Shown here: one piece after another, positions 13,501-24,900 of the stretch
Position numbering within the stretch: position 1 is the first letter of the stretch
Layout of the letters: every line of letters starts with the position of its first letter
Source of the DNA: Apostichopus japonicus
Taxonomy: Eukaryota > Echinodermata > Holothuroidea > Aspidochirotida > Stichopodidae
Assembly (NCBI RefSeq): GCF_037975245.1
Contig: NC_092569.1
Coordinates: 32,631,668-32,695,667, forward strand
Length of the DNA: 64,000 nt
Reading direction: 5' to 3'
The notes under the pieces: model-generated
What the model saw: the letters and a program-made list of their open reading frames with translations, nothing else
What the model was told of the DNA's origin: nothing
Databases searched by the model: none
Position numbers and translations under genes: made by a program

Positions 13501-16500
13501 ACCAATTACTTAAAGTCCACATGGAAGGAGGCATTACGTATGAAAAGGTAAGTTTCTGTACAGTAAATAGTGAAATAATGGACACTTTGGGTGTCAGGTT
13601 TCTATAGCCAAATCAGAATCTTACATATATATTTGAAATAGTCTTAAACAGTTTTTATTAAAGATTAAAGAAGGAACTAACCAGAGGTTTGGGTGTGGTT
13701 AATTGTCAATGTATATTGACCTACATTCATGCACTGGGTGTTACGGCTCACAAAGCCCTCATATCAATTACCCTGTACCTAATAATTTAATAACATTTCG
13801 ACTGAGACACTAAGGGGCTATATGAATCCGTACAGCTTTTATTTCTTTGGCAAATTATCTGTGTTTTGAAGGTTTTTGTGTTTTGTTTGAGGGAAAAAGA
13901 AACCACTGTTTACAAACAAACAAACCATTGTGTGATTACCACTGCATTTTTGTTTTTGTGTGGGAGGTGTCTGGATGGAATGTACCCATTCCGAGCTGTT
14001 ATCGGAAGCTTTTATTTAACTCTTTGTCACCACCTTGCCTTGCATTATCGGAAACACATCGTCTGACACCTCACCATATAATGATAATCAGTCAAAAATG
14101 TACTCAACCGTAGAGTAACTTGATAAATATACTGGGTTTTAGTACAAGATATAGTGAGGCTAGTAAAAAGGGTAGTTTGAAGCCAGAATTGCAACTGGTG
14201 AAAACAGGATGCAGGATTTCCATAGTTTGACATAATTCATGTATGAGAGCTGGTTGAGAAGAGGAGAATGCAATAATATAAAGGGAAAGGATAAAGTGAA
14301 ACGTCTGAGAAAAAATTACTTTATAGTTTATAATAAAGCCTTCTTCTTGCGTCTGGGCGGCAATTTGTTGAAACCTAGGAGTATCACTCAAAATATGACA
14401 CCGTTCCCTGGGGAGAGATTTTCACCAGAGCAAATTTATGTTAATGAGAAAAGTAATAAATGAATTCTCCATTCGATTGTCAGCATTTCAATGCCTAGAT
14501 ACATGTGATGTAACTATGTATCACATGTGAGAAGGATTTAGAAAAAAAATTGAACATTTCCAGATAGTTTCTAGATTATAGTCGAAGTGACTGCTTAAAA
14601 GGGAATATTAATTAATCTGGTACTGCATCGCCAAATGGTATGCAAAATGCGAACACAAATTATGCAAGTATAAGTACAGTAGCAGTTTTGTACAGGTCTG
14701 TACTTAAATCATACTATTTTCACTTTTCACTTTTGTGAGGAACAAACACTTTTGTGAGGAACAAAATTCATAAATCTGAGAAAAATGCTCTACAAAATGT
14801 AAACAGAAAGTTATTCCCTCAGCTTGACTCCTTAATTCTAAAATGATAATGAACAAGGTTCTTTTATTACTGTTTCCATGGTAACAAAAGAAAGAAAAAT
14901 GGAAAAGAAAGAAAATCTCAAAAGGCAGCAACAAAGGTCATCAATTCCCCTCCCACCTCCCCCATCCACCCCCCTCAAAAAAAAACAAGAAAGAAAAATC
15001 TAATATAATATTTAACACACTTACAATTGCCAAAGGCATTCAAAACTGCCTTATTAGAAGGTTCTCATTTTGCAAATCTTGCTGAGACATTGCAAATCTC
15101 TCTGAGACATTGAGTAATATTAGATATAGAGGTTTGACTTTTCAGGGAGATTGGGAGAGCAATTTATTGATAGCATTGCATATTATTTTGCATATATGAT
15201 GCAATACTAAAATCCCACAAGACTCCAACTTGTCCTCAAGTTTCAGCATTTTGACCCAAAAAAATTTAAATTTCCATACATGCGTTAAATTAACAAATGT
15301 AGAAGAGAGTATGGGCAAACTATTGTCTTGATGCAAATGAACTATTAACTATACGTTCAGTCACTGTAACTAAAGTTCTGTTTGGTCCAAAATATTAGAC
15401 GTTATTTCTAGTCTCAGGCATCCAGACTTTGCCAGCCTCATCTTGAATACTTGGTTCTGTACGGTTGGTAAATTTGGCAGAAGTGGTACAAGAAATCGCC
15501 ATGCCAACAGTGAAACTGCTTTACAATATTTGATTAAACACCCCAAATCCCACCCCACTCCACACCCACCTGACATATTGTTTTTTCCCTGCAATTTTGA
15601 AGAGGTGTGTCTTGGTTGCTTGGGATGCATGATAGTACCTATGTGTACAGTTCAACCGGCTCTAGTTAATTTCAGTGTTTTTGTTTATTAATTCTTATTG
15701 TGCAGGGCTGCAGGCTCAGTATAATGTATTACGTTTAATGCTAACTGGTGCAGAGGTACTGGTACTAATTAGTTCAGTGAAGAGCTGATATGGTAGCTGA
15801 ATTTTCAAGATGTTAGTAGCTGTGTGGTTTGCCGTTTTAACAGTTTAATCAGTATTCTGTCTGAACTCTCTGCATTTGAAATTAACCTAAGTCTGTAAGT
15901 GAATGCGCTCCCTCTGGCAGAGTAAGTGTTCAATTGCACAAAAATTAAGTTCTTCCCTAAAGCTGTGTGCAGTGACTGGTATCATATACTGACTTTTAGG
16001 CAATACTTATAGCAGAGAAATTGTGATTTTTCATCAACATTCCTTGCCAACTATTGTAAAGATTAAAGTAACTATCACAAGGTGATGCATACAGTACATT
16101 ACATGTGTTGTGTGTCCATGGGATGTTCAGTAAGTACTATGAATGTTGATGCATACAGTAGTACAGTACAGTCCATGGGATGTACAGTAAGTACTGTGAA
16201 AGTTGGCTCATGATCCTGACTAGAGATTTATAGAGAAATGTAAATTAAGGTCTGTGGAAAAGTTACCTTTTCTCCTTAGCTCCATGTCACTGCCTAGACA
16301 TACAGGAATGTGACTGGCTTCTTGGGGTCTAGTAAAACATGGAGGTGAAAATGACATCTAAGGAATAAAGCTGTGAAACAATAAATTATACTGTAAATTG
16401 AGAACCAGTACTGCAGAGAGGTATGACATTCCTTTTGTCTGAATTCAATTACCCAGGCTGCATTGTTATGATTATTATTGGATAGAAATGAATATTCATA

Positions 16501-19500
16501 GGGTTTGGATTCTGGCCATCCATTGTTTCTCTCCAGCTCCACACCTGTACAGGCTCTTAGAAATTAATTTCTTGTCTGGCTGAGTAGTCAGATAAGCCAT
16601 GTTGTCACCTGCTAGGTTTTTGTAAGATCTATAGGGTGTGCGTGCTTAACTTGTCAGGAAAATATGTCTAGGTCTGCCCATTACCCTGGGAGTTCCCTTT
16701 AATTCTGGTAAAGCGTTCTGAAAACCAAATGTTGAATGGGCAAGATAAGGTATCTTGGGAACAATTTATCCTAACATCGTTTACAGCGAGCTTTAAGTGT
16801 ACTGTATGGTTGGTTGATGGTTAAAGCAGTCAACATTACTGTCATGATATGAAGATGATCAAAGCCCAATAGCCCACTTGTCGTGTGAGTCAAACTATGT
16901 GAGCTACTTTCCTGGTACTGGTACACACATAAAGAAATCACATTGCCAAACATGTCAAATAATGTTTAGAAGTAGTCCCCAAAGAGAGAGAGGTGGAGAG
17001 AGAGAGTGCTGTTGAAGACTTGTCTTTTTTTCACCAGCAGACTGTGAGTTAGCAGAGCTGTAAATAGGAGTACGAGTACAAAGTCATGAGTACGACTATT
17101 AAGTCCTGAGAACGAGTATTAAGTCCTGAGTACGAGTACAGAGTCCTGAGTATGAGTACAAAGTCCTGAGTACGAGTATTAAGTCCTGAGTATGAGTACA
17201 AAGTCCTGAGTATGAGTATTAAGTCCCGAGTACGAATATCAAGTCCTGAGTATGAGTATCAAGTCCTGAGTACGAGTACTAAGTCCTGAGTATGAGTACA
17301 AAGTCCTGAGTATGAGTATTAAGTCCTGAGTACGAGTATCAAGTCCTGAGTACGAGTATCAAGTCCTGAGTACGAGTACTAAGTCCTGAGTATGAGTGTA
17401 CTGTACCAGTGTGTAGAACAGTGTCCAGTACTTGGGTATGGAGATGGCTATGAGTATAGACTCATATACTGACAGTACAACAAGTCTGGTTGTCAGTATT
17501 GGCCTCAAATTTGAGTACGCTGGAAACATGTATGAGAGGTGTTCAAAGTACTTTCCAGGAGCTTTCTGTGCATGGTGTTTACTTTTTCACAGATATTGTG
17601 GAACGGTGTTCAAAGAGACAATTACAATGTTTCCATGTGGATAAACTACATTTGACAGTAGAGTATTTTCTGGAATTTGATTTTGGGTGACCATTAACTT
17701 GATGTCTAGCATACTATTTGTCTGTATGTACGGATGACCTCTGACAATATTTAGTGGGCTTAAATTTGATGACATTTTAACTTAACAATGCACCAGTTTG
17801 TATACTACTGTACTCTAACAGTATGTGAAGAAGTGCAATTATATTTTACTGCATGTACATACTAATGGGAAATGTTCTGCTGGGTTTTTTGTTTTGGATT
17901 ATTAACATTGTATGGATATCCTGGCTGTGTTGCCATGTGTGTATATTTAAAGGTATTTTCAGGAAAAACTTGATAAATATTTGCTAATTGTTCTTGCTCT
18001 CTCTTGTTACAGAGTTTCTTTGGATCTGAGTTTGTAGCCTGGCTGATGAAAGAAGGATTTTGTTCGAACAGACAGCAAGCCGTCATGTTAGGGAAGGATC
18101 TTTTAGAAAATGATGTTATAAGACATAGTAAGTATCACTTGTTTTTGGAATGAATTAGAGATCATTTTTCTCTGTTTCTGGTTTTCATGAAACGTTGCCA
18201 GGAAAAGGTGTTGTCCCTTCTATTACTCTTAGTATATAATTTAATGTGTTGTTTTGAGATGTGGTACAGTTTGTCTGAAAAACTACAGAGATTATATTTA
18301 AGCTTTTCATTTCATACCTTGGTACCATCCTGTGTTAGGTTAACCCTTGGAGGAGGAATATTCCTTGGCACCATCCTGTGTTAGTTTTAACCCCTCATGA
18401 ATTCTGTCCTCGGCTTGTCGTTAACACTCTTTTTTTCCCTTCTTTCCCTCTTTCCATAGGTACCTTAGACCACCATTTTAAAGATGAACGCCTTCTATAT
18501 CAGTTTCATCCAAACATGGACAGCCTTAAATTTTCCGACTTGCCAGATTTAGATTTACCGGTCCTCTCAGAAGGAGAGGAGGACAGAGGAGGCAGTTCTC
18601 CTCCTAACGGTCTGTCGTCTCCATCTCGGAAATTATCCAGCAGCAGCTCGAGGAAATCGTCCGATTCCTCCAGAAAGAACTCTGATCCTCAAGACAGTGT
18701 ATCTCCAATGGGTAAAAACTGCTCATCCTGGCCAAGGATTGCAGGTAAGATGCCGTGGAATCTTCACATGTTGGCTGTCTTTGGGGGGGGGGTGGGAAGG
18801 AAGCACTGGTGTGTGACCAAAACAGAGCAATATTCACATTATTATAATGAGTAACAACTCGAGTCACTACATTTCAAAGGGAAAGTGACTGGAAGAAGTC
18901 TTTTCTCTAAACTATGAGATTGCTCAGAGTGGTATGCAAATGTTAGAAGTGGATGGAGAATGGACAGGAACAGCATAATATCGTTTATAATTTATTACTT
19001 TTGAATAAAATAGGGCAAAGAAGTGTCGTAAATGTAGCTTAGTTGGTCATTTGGCAGTCGTGTGTAAGAGCGACAAATGGCAGAAAAATGTGCATCAAAT
19101 TCATAGGTGTCGAAAAGATGTCTCGCTGATATTTCTGGAAGATGAAAGCAATTTGACGGTTTTTGTTTTGGATCTTGAGGTGAAGTGATTTGTTACAACT
19201 CTGCAAAAGGAATGCCACTCAGCCTAGAATAGAATTATGATGAGGTGGTCATAATCCCATTTGAATAATTCTAATTTACTATTAAGGAACAGTTGAATCT
19301 ATGCCCAAAACACATTCCGCCCGACAAAAAGAAAAGGTAACATCCTTTGTTTCCAAACTCAAACCTCGAGGATGTATCAACCATTAATCTTTGTTCTTCC
19401 TGTGAACGTTGCGAGATCAGTGTATTAAAGCAACCGATGGTTTCAGAGATCTATCATTTTTATCTCATCGAATATGTTACCTCCAGTTTGTGGAAAATGG

Positions 19501-21135
19501 CCAGTGCAACTATGTTAGAAACTTGGCGGAAAATGGAAGGAAATTTTAAGAATAAACTCAGTTTGAGAAGAATCCACATCAGTTATACACTGAGCTGCGT
19601 TTGAGTTTTGCCTGATCCAGACAGACTCTGTAGTTGTAAATATCAGTCTGGTTAATAAAACAAAATCATTGGTAATTAATTCCTGAAAAAAAATGTGACA
19701 CGAACAAAAACAATATCAAGAACAAACAAACAAACACTGGGAACTGTTGATAGCTCGATAATGCGAGAGACTTCCTTGTCATTTAAACTTTGACCTTCAT
19801 TCGGTATCTTTGACGAGGGTTTCGCATTCCGGCTGGAGACAAATGAAAGATTGCAAATGTTTTCTTAGAGATGAGAGATGATTCTCTGATTGAAGTTTAA
19901 GGTCAGCTCGGGGGCTCTGTTAGGGTGGTTAAATTTCAGGGACCGTATTAAATGTGAATTCTGAGGTTTTCTTTTGATAATTGCAAACTGGAGACTTTCT
20001 TTGGCCATGGTTTCTGTGCAATCAGTAGTGAAGATGAGGCCTTGCAATGTTCATGATGAAAGCCTTCAACACTTGTATAAACAAAGAAAAGATAATATGG
20101 ATGACTTGCTTTGTGTCTTGCAAGCAATTTTTTGGGGTTTGTGACTTTGCAGAGGTGGATGGTGTTAGTTATAATCATCCAGATTGTTGATGCTAAAGGC
20201 ATTACCATCTCTCTCTCTCTTTAGATGTCAATGAACTTACTTACTCAGAACAAATTATTAAAGTTGTTTCAAAGATGCCATTTATGAGGTTTTTCAAGTG
20301 TTTTTGGGAAAAAGGAAACAAATTATAAGACTGGAGTAAAGATTGGCTGTAAAGTTACAAAGATGATAGAAATTTGGTATTAAAGCCATCTGTGGTTAAT
20401 GATTGCCTTTTCTTGCTTCTTTTACTTCCTCTCTCTTTAGAAAAGAACCACAGCTTGCAACGAAATCTCAGCAATCTTTCGTCTATATCGGACGAAAACT
20501 CCAATCTGGACAAAGACAGTGCTTCGGAAGATGGCAGTGACAGATGTTCGCCTATATTGCATCGGAAGTCACCCTCGGTTGTCGACAGTCTCTCCTCGGT
20601 AGACCTGTCGGAAAGTGAGGTGGCTGTCCATAAAAATACCGTCGAGGTTGGTATTAAAAGTTTCATGAATTTATTTTAACTTCTGCTGTTGTCTTTGCTT
20701 GTAACTATGTTTCCTCTTCTTGCATTTATAAGACACTTAGAAATGGTCTTACTTTGTCAGTCATTACTTCGTTTGGTGGACAAGTAGTCAACTGCTCAAG
20801 AAAAGTAAATCCTTACGATTCTAGATAAATATATCCCCCAGTGCTGAGACATTCAACAATACACATCTTTGTCACGCATATCATAAGTTTTTCGGTTGTC
20901 TTCTTCGTAGGTCATAGGTGACTCGGTCGGATACGGTTTCATTGTCAGAGGAGACGGCCCAGTATTTGTCAAAGCTGTGGACCCCGGAGGTCCGGCTGCC
21001 GCCGCCGGTCTGAAGGTCGGCCAAGTCGTCACGGCTGTCAACGGAATCAACGTACAGAATAAGAACCACAATGAGGTGGCACAAGTAATTCTCGGACAGC
21101 AACAGATTTTGCGCTTGGACGTGTTAGCCAGTTGA
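4381..21135 (+). CDS. DEPTOR: DEPTOR-like protein: two DEP domains, Ser-rich linker, PDZ (5' exon outside window)
   Basis: Coding exons, all with GT-AG borders and compatible phases: 4381-4565, 8213-8336, 13478-13547, 18013-18127, 18460-18744, 20441-20646, 20911-21135 (TGA stop). They give about 402 residues; human DEPTOR has 409, so only about 30 N-terminal residues are missing and must lie upstream of the window. Order: DEP1 (begins LLLHSGDQHLIKDRRYHF, then KDAVDWLVQYG), DEP2 (FFGSEFVAWLMKEGF), a long Ser-rich linker, and a PDZ with carboxylate-binding loop GYGF and the run DPGGPAAAAGLKVGQ. In vertebrates DEPTOR binds mTOR through the PDZ/linker and inhibits mTORC1 and mTORC2 in the cytoplasm; that role is inferred from the family. 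No upstream exon was recognised in 1-4380. Identity is firm because domain order, exon phases and length all agree. Confidence 0.93.
5190..5464. repeat. Duplicated segment, copy B, inside a second direct duplication
   Basis: Matches 3841-4129 over its whole length. It is flanked by two direct copies of another ~86-bp sequence (5101-5186 and 5464-5550) that share gaaaatagaaaagtttgg at the start and ccatccaaa at the end. The layout is flank, insert, flank. Confidence 0.8.
7013..7605. mobile_element. Possible non-autonomous DNA transposon with inverted subterminal repeats
   Basis: The left side carries actaaaacgaatgacag (from about 7021). Its inverse ctgtcattcgttttagt occurs near 7503, with further inverted copies of the tcattcgttttag core near 7577. 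A short motif catcattcg-like series recurs between them. A second feature inside, the sequence ccctacgccactg at about 7236-7248, resembles the end of a hAT element. No target duplication was found, so the borders are uncertain. Confidence 0.4.
8213..8336 (+). CDS. DEPTOR: DEPTOR exon: end of first DEP domain
   Basis: The exon follows a long pyrimidine tract ending ccgagcag. It encodes the C-terminal strands of DEP1 (YSFYRFSMDNSTLPLTREIE) and the inter-DEP segment FIKGERVYSK, the counterpart of human FMRGQRLYEK. The donor is gtaagt and the exon ends in phase 2. Confidence 0.92.
13478..13547 (+). CDS. DEPTOR: DEPTOR exon: DEP2 entry
   Basis: A 70-bp exon after the acceptor ctgttatag, ending GAAAAG before gtaagt. 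It encodes LSVRGCPYQLLKVHMEGG then ITYEK. Phases match both neighbours (in phase 2, out phase 0). It is the counterpart of the short segment between the two human DEP domains. Confidence 0.88.
17069..17397. repeat. 20-bp minisatellite in DEPTOR intron
   Basis: About 16 tandem copies of aagtcctgagtacgagtatt with variants (tacgag/tatgag, tatt/taca/tatc/tact). It lies in the intron between the 13547 and 18013 exon borders. Confidence 0.93.
18013..18127 (+). CDS. DEPTOR: DEPTOR exon: second DEP domain core
   Basis: The acceptor is ctcttgttacag and the donor gtaagt. It encodes SFFGSEFVAWLMKEGFCSNR and the helix up to VIRH, matching human FMASEFLDWLVQEGEATTR in the order of charged and aromatic residues. 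The out-phase is 1. Confidence 0.92.
18460..18744 (+). CDS. DEPTOR: DEPTOR exon: end of DEP2 plus Ser-rich linker, two possible donors
   Basis: The exon begins STLDHHFKDERLLYQFHPNM, the end of DEP2, then passes to an acidic and very serine-rich linker with repeated Ser-Ser-Arg-Lys blocks, likely phospho-sites. Two donors are visible: gtaaaa at 18712 and gtaaga at 18745. Both leave phase 1, so both join the next exon in frame and differ by 11 codons. The downstream donor is the better match to consensus. Confidence 0.85.
19012..19080 (+). pseudogene. Zinc-knuckle (CCHC) relic, retroelement Gag-like
   Basis: One frame reads KKCRKCSLVGHLAVVCKSDK, a C-x2-C-x4-H-x4-C zinc knuckle as found in Gag of LTR retrotransposons. 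It is preceded by an in-frame TAA and followed by TGA after about 35 more codons, so it is a fragment. It sits in the DEPTOR intron between 18744 and 20441. Confidence 0.4.
20225..20328 (+). other. Candidate alternative 3' exon of DEPTOR
   Basis: A strong pyrimidine tract and AG at 20211-20224 is followed by 33 open codons in the phase needed after 18744, ending in TAA at 20326-20328. The frame begins DVNELTYSEQIIKVVSKM. No convincing donor follows. If used, it would give a DEPTOR form without the PDZ. It may equally be a chance acceptor. Confidence 0.25.
20441..20646 (+). CDS. DEPTOR: DEPTOR exon: Ser/Asp-rich linker before PDZ
   Basis: The acceptor is a pyrimidine tract ending tctctttag; the donor gttggt is weak. 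It encodes EKNHSLQRNLSNLSSISDEN and then an acidic serine-rich stretch to HKNTVE, which runs directly into VIGDSVGYGF of the next exon. In human DEPTOR this linker holds the phosphodegron recognised by beta-TrCP. No exact SSGYFS or DSGxxS motif is visible here. Confidence 0.85.
20911..21135 (+). CDS. DEPTOR: DEPTOR terminal exon: PDZ domain
   Basis: The acceptor is ttcttcgtag. The exon encodes 74 residues starting VIGDSVGYGFIVRGDGP, with the GYGF loop, DPGGPAAAAGLKVGQVVTAV and a last strand ILRLDVLAS before TGA at 21133-21135. Length and order match the C-terminal PDZ of human DEPTOR. It is more GC-rich than its surroundings. Confidence 0.94.
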   Translation, partial: VIGDSVGYGFIVRGDGPVFVKAVDPGGPAAAAGLKVGQVVTAVNGINVQNKNHNEVAQVILGQQQILRLDVLAS

Positions 21136-21470
21136 AGATTGAATAAGCAATAGAGACCTATAATGTACATGACTTTATACAGAGATATAAACGATACAAG
21201 TCGCAGTGAACTATGTCTAGTATGGGCGGCAGTACAAGTGTATTTTTCAAGGACCCCTCGTTGCCATGCCGACAATTTTAAATAGCCAGGATGCCAGACA
21301 GTTCCAAGTCGTGATAGAACTTTCAGGAATGGGAGACGTTTCAGATGTTACTGTTAGCGTAGCTGGTTCACGCCAGAAGCATAATCGATGTATCAGCCGG
21401 GAGCAAAATGGGGTGTTTGCTTCCGTTCTTAGAGTCTGGGAGGATTCTTGGTGGAATTCCTTGAAATAGA

Positions 21471-21987
21471 GGAGTACTCACAAATCAGGAGTACTCACAA
21501 ACCAGGAGTACTCACAAACCAGGAGTACTCACAAACCAGGAGTACTCACAAACCAGGAGTACTCACAAACCAGGAGTTCTCACAAACCAGGAGTACTCAC
21601 AAACCAGGAGTACTCACAAACCAGGAGTACTCACAAACCAGGAGTACTCACAAACCAGGAGTACTCACAAACCAGGAGTACTCACAAACCAGGAGTACTC
21701 ACAAACCAGGAGTACTCACAAACCAGGAGAACTCACAAACCAGGAGTACTCACAAACCAGGAGAACTCACAAACCAGGAGTACTCACAAACCAGGAGTAC
21801 TCACAAACCAGGAGTACTCACAAACCAGGAATTCTCACAAACCAGGAGTACTCACAAACCAGGAGTACTCACAAACCAGGAGTACTCACAAACCAGGAGT
21901 ACTCACAAACCAGGAATTCTCACAAACCAGGAGTACTCACAAACCAGGAGTACTCACAAACCAGGAGTACTCACAAACCAGGAGTAC
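21471..21987. repeat. 17-bp minisatellite just 3' of DEPTOR
   Basis: About 30 near-identical copies of ggagtactcacaaacca (17 bp), with gtact replaced by gttct, gaact or attct in a few. It starts 336 bp after the DEPTOR stop and may lie in its 3' UTR. The 193-codon open frame across it is a by-product: three units make 51 bp, and no stop occurs in any phase of the unit. Confidence 0.95.
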
Positions 21988-24900
21988 AAGTATGTGTACA
22001 TAGCAGCCCTGATGACAACAAGAACCTGAACTTTGCTTTCCATGAGTACTAGTCCACATCCTGAGTACTAGTACGGACACATGTACTCAAGTATTCATAT
22101 CAGTACAGACTTGAGTACTGCAAGTCTCATTCCTGGAGTACTACTCTTCTTTCTGAGAACCTCTCGGCGTGTCTTGGGTTTCCAACACCGACTTATGTCC
22201 TACAAGTAAACCAAGGCCACAGATTGCTTTGGGTTTACATCAACAGGAGCTGGACTAGGACATGGCTGTTTTGTTTTGACAGGTTTCCTTCTCCAACCTC
22301 TCCCATTGGACCAGTCAGCAAATTGGCAGATTCTTGATATCACAAACAAATGATAGGCTAGCTTTATGACTTTATCAATCCTTATCCTTAACAGATTGAG
22401 TTTTCTGTTAACATGTTTTTATTACTCTGCGGAGTGCATTTTGGTTGCAAGGTAGTATTGAGTAGTTGTTTCACATTTTGCATTATTCCGGTAACTTTTA
22501 AGTGTTGTACCTCAACAAAATATGTAATGTTAACAACTGGAATAGATATAACGTTCGCCGATTGGGTAGTGACTGATCAGAGTATTCATAAAATATTGTG
22601 TATTAAATCAACTCAAATATTCACAGAAGAGGAGGGAAAAATATTTAAATTGTAAATAAATCTGATGAATAGTTTGACTTCCTGAGTCACTGAGTGACAG
22701 TTTCACTCTGTGACACCCTGCCAATAAGTGTCAATATGTGACAATGTGTCAATGTACGAAAGCATCAATAAGCAACTCTGTGTCACACTGTGACACTCAG
22801 TGACACAATGTCAGTATGTGACTGTGTATATAGCTGATACCCCACCGGCCATGTGACTCTGTCAGTATGTGACACTGTGCCACCTACTTGATTGTGACTA
22901 ATCATCATTATAAAAATATAACACAAAATTTGTAAATTTTCCTCAATTTTGGAATATATCAGTAAAGAATAGATATGATATGTAATGCCTTTTCCTTCTT
23001 GGAATAGCCATTTTTGAGATTGATTTTAAAATATTATTGAGGTATTCAGAAAAATTATTAAAATTTCCCCCAAAACAATATTTGTTGTTATGAAGAGGAA
23101 AGGATAATAATGCATTTTGATGTATCGTTCACGGGTAGAACCTCTATGTCAGCTATGTGATGGTGAATAGTATCAAGCAAAGAGCCACTTACGGATAAAT
23201 GTGACGTCCATTGGATAAATGTTCATATTTAGATGGAATGATTTCAATAAGTCTCACTGAAATTTAAGAAAATTATAAACTAGTTGCAGCTCCATATATT
23301 CAACTTTTGTATTCATGTGTTATGACTGCAATAAAAAGCAAAAGCATTATCAAATAGATAAATGTTACACGGTTTGTTCGCTTACACAAATTTCACAGTG
23401 TGTGGAAGGAAGTAATCACAAATAGTTGTGTTATATTTCAAGATATTGGACAAATTGGTTAATATATTAATAATAATCTTAGTTTGCATGTTTGCCACTT
23501 GTCCCCATTGCACTGAAATTGATGTAATCAATGCAATGGGATTGCTCGAGGACAGGAGGGAATCCTAAAGAATCATTTTGTTTTAGTTGTTGTAAATTAT
23601 GGAAGAAACCCACGATATTAATACAGCTTGTTATCGTGACTCCAGGGAGTTTCAATGATTTTATAGAGGATGAAGGGTGTGGCCATGTTGTCAACTCAAT
23701 AAAGTCACCTCCCATTCTGGTGGGGGTACCTTCCCCTCCCCCGAAAGAAACTAAAATTCAGCCCCAATATGGTGCATTCTGAGGCGTATTTAGGTGATAG
23801 GTATATGGTCTGTTATTAGATCTATGCCCAAGGTAGCACTGATAACTACTTTTTTTTAACAATCGTTTTTCTTGGTTTGGCAAAATGAGGGGCGGGGGGG
23901 GGGGGGCAGGGGATGATGTGCACCCTCCTGGATTGGCACTTTTGACTCTTATTCAAGTTTTGATTCAATTAATACAAAAGTATCATAAAATTGATAGTTC
24001 CTTATGATTAATGCTAATGTCAAAATATCTACGCAATGACACTTTGTGAATTGAATGAATTTTACTCGTTGATGAATGTTCAAATGGTGAACAAAATATG
24101 TCCAGCAATAACCATTATGTTTGGTGAAGTTGAAAAATCAACTTTAAAAAAATTCTTTTATTTTTTTTTATTTTTTTTTTTTTATATATTTAAACTTCAT
24201 GAGAAAAGTGCCTTTTTTCCAAATACTTAACAGAAGGAAAAAAGAAGAAAGGAAAAAAAAAAAAATTGTAATTTTTACAATCTCAGTGCAGTGGCTTGAA
24301 AAATGGATTACTTAGCCATTGTGTTTCAGGAAAGTTGGTATGGAGTTGAATACCTCAAATAATGTGTTAAGTGGGAAACTGGATCAAATTAAATATCAAA
24401 CCATTGTGTGCCATCATCGTAATAAACAATTTCTTATTTGTTTTCTCTTTGTTCATTTTGTAATAGGATGACGTCAGGATTGTACATAGAAACAGAGAAT
24501 TATGGGGTTTCTTTTTTTTTTTAATCAAATACTGTGAATAAAGATTGTTATTTCAATCAGTTTTATGATGCTGAAAACAGTCTCAGAAATGTGTCAAAGT
24601 GGTAATTATTAAAGAAAGTTGAATAAGCAATGAGTGGATAGGGTAATGATTGAAAAAGAAAAAGTAAAATAAAACATTTTTCTTGGGGTGTCATTGATAA
24701 CTCTCAAAATGTTAAGACTCAACATGAAAATCAATTTACTGATAACAGAAGAAGGAAAGAAATAGACAAAAAAATGACTATAACTCAAATTAAATTTGTG
24801 ATCGTGAAATTCAAGTTATCGACACCAGCAGGTTCTCTGTCGATGCCTGTTTGTGTTGCTTCAAGTAAATCAAGGATTGTAATCATGTGTTGTCAAAAGA

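Noticed and set aside
20853-21275. Minus-strand 140-codon frame
   Set aside because: Shadow of the GC-rich DEPTOR PDZ exon on the plus strand.
21448-22029. 193-codon frame rich in THKPGVLTNQE
   Set aside because: 17-bp repeat read three times per 51 bp; no start context or homology.
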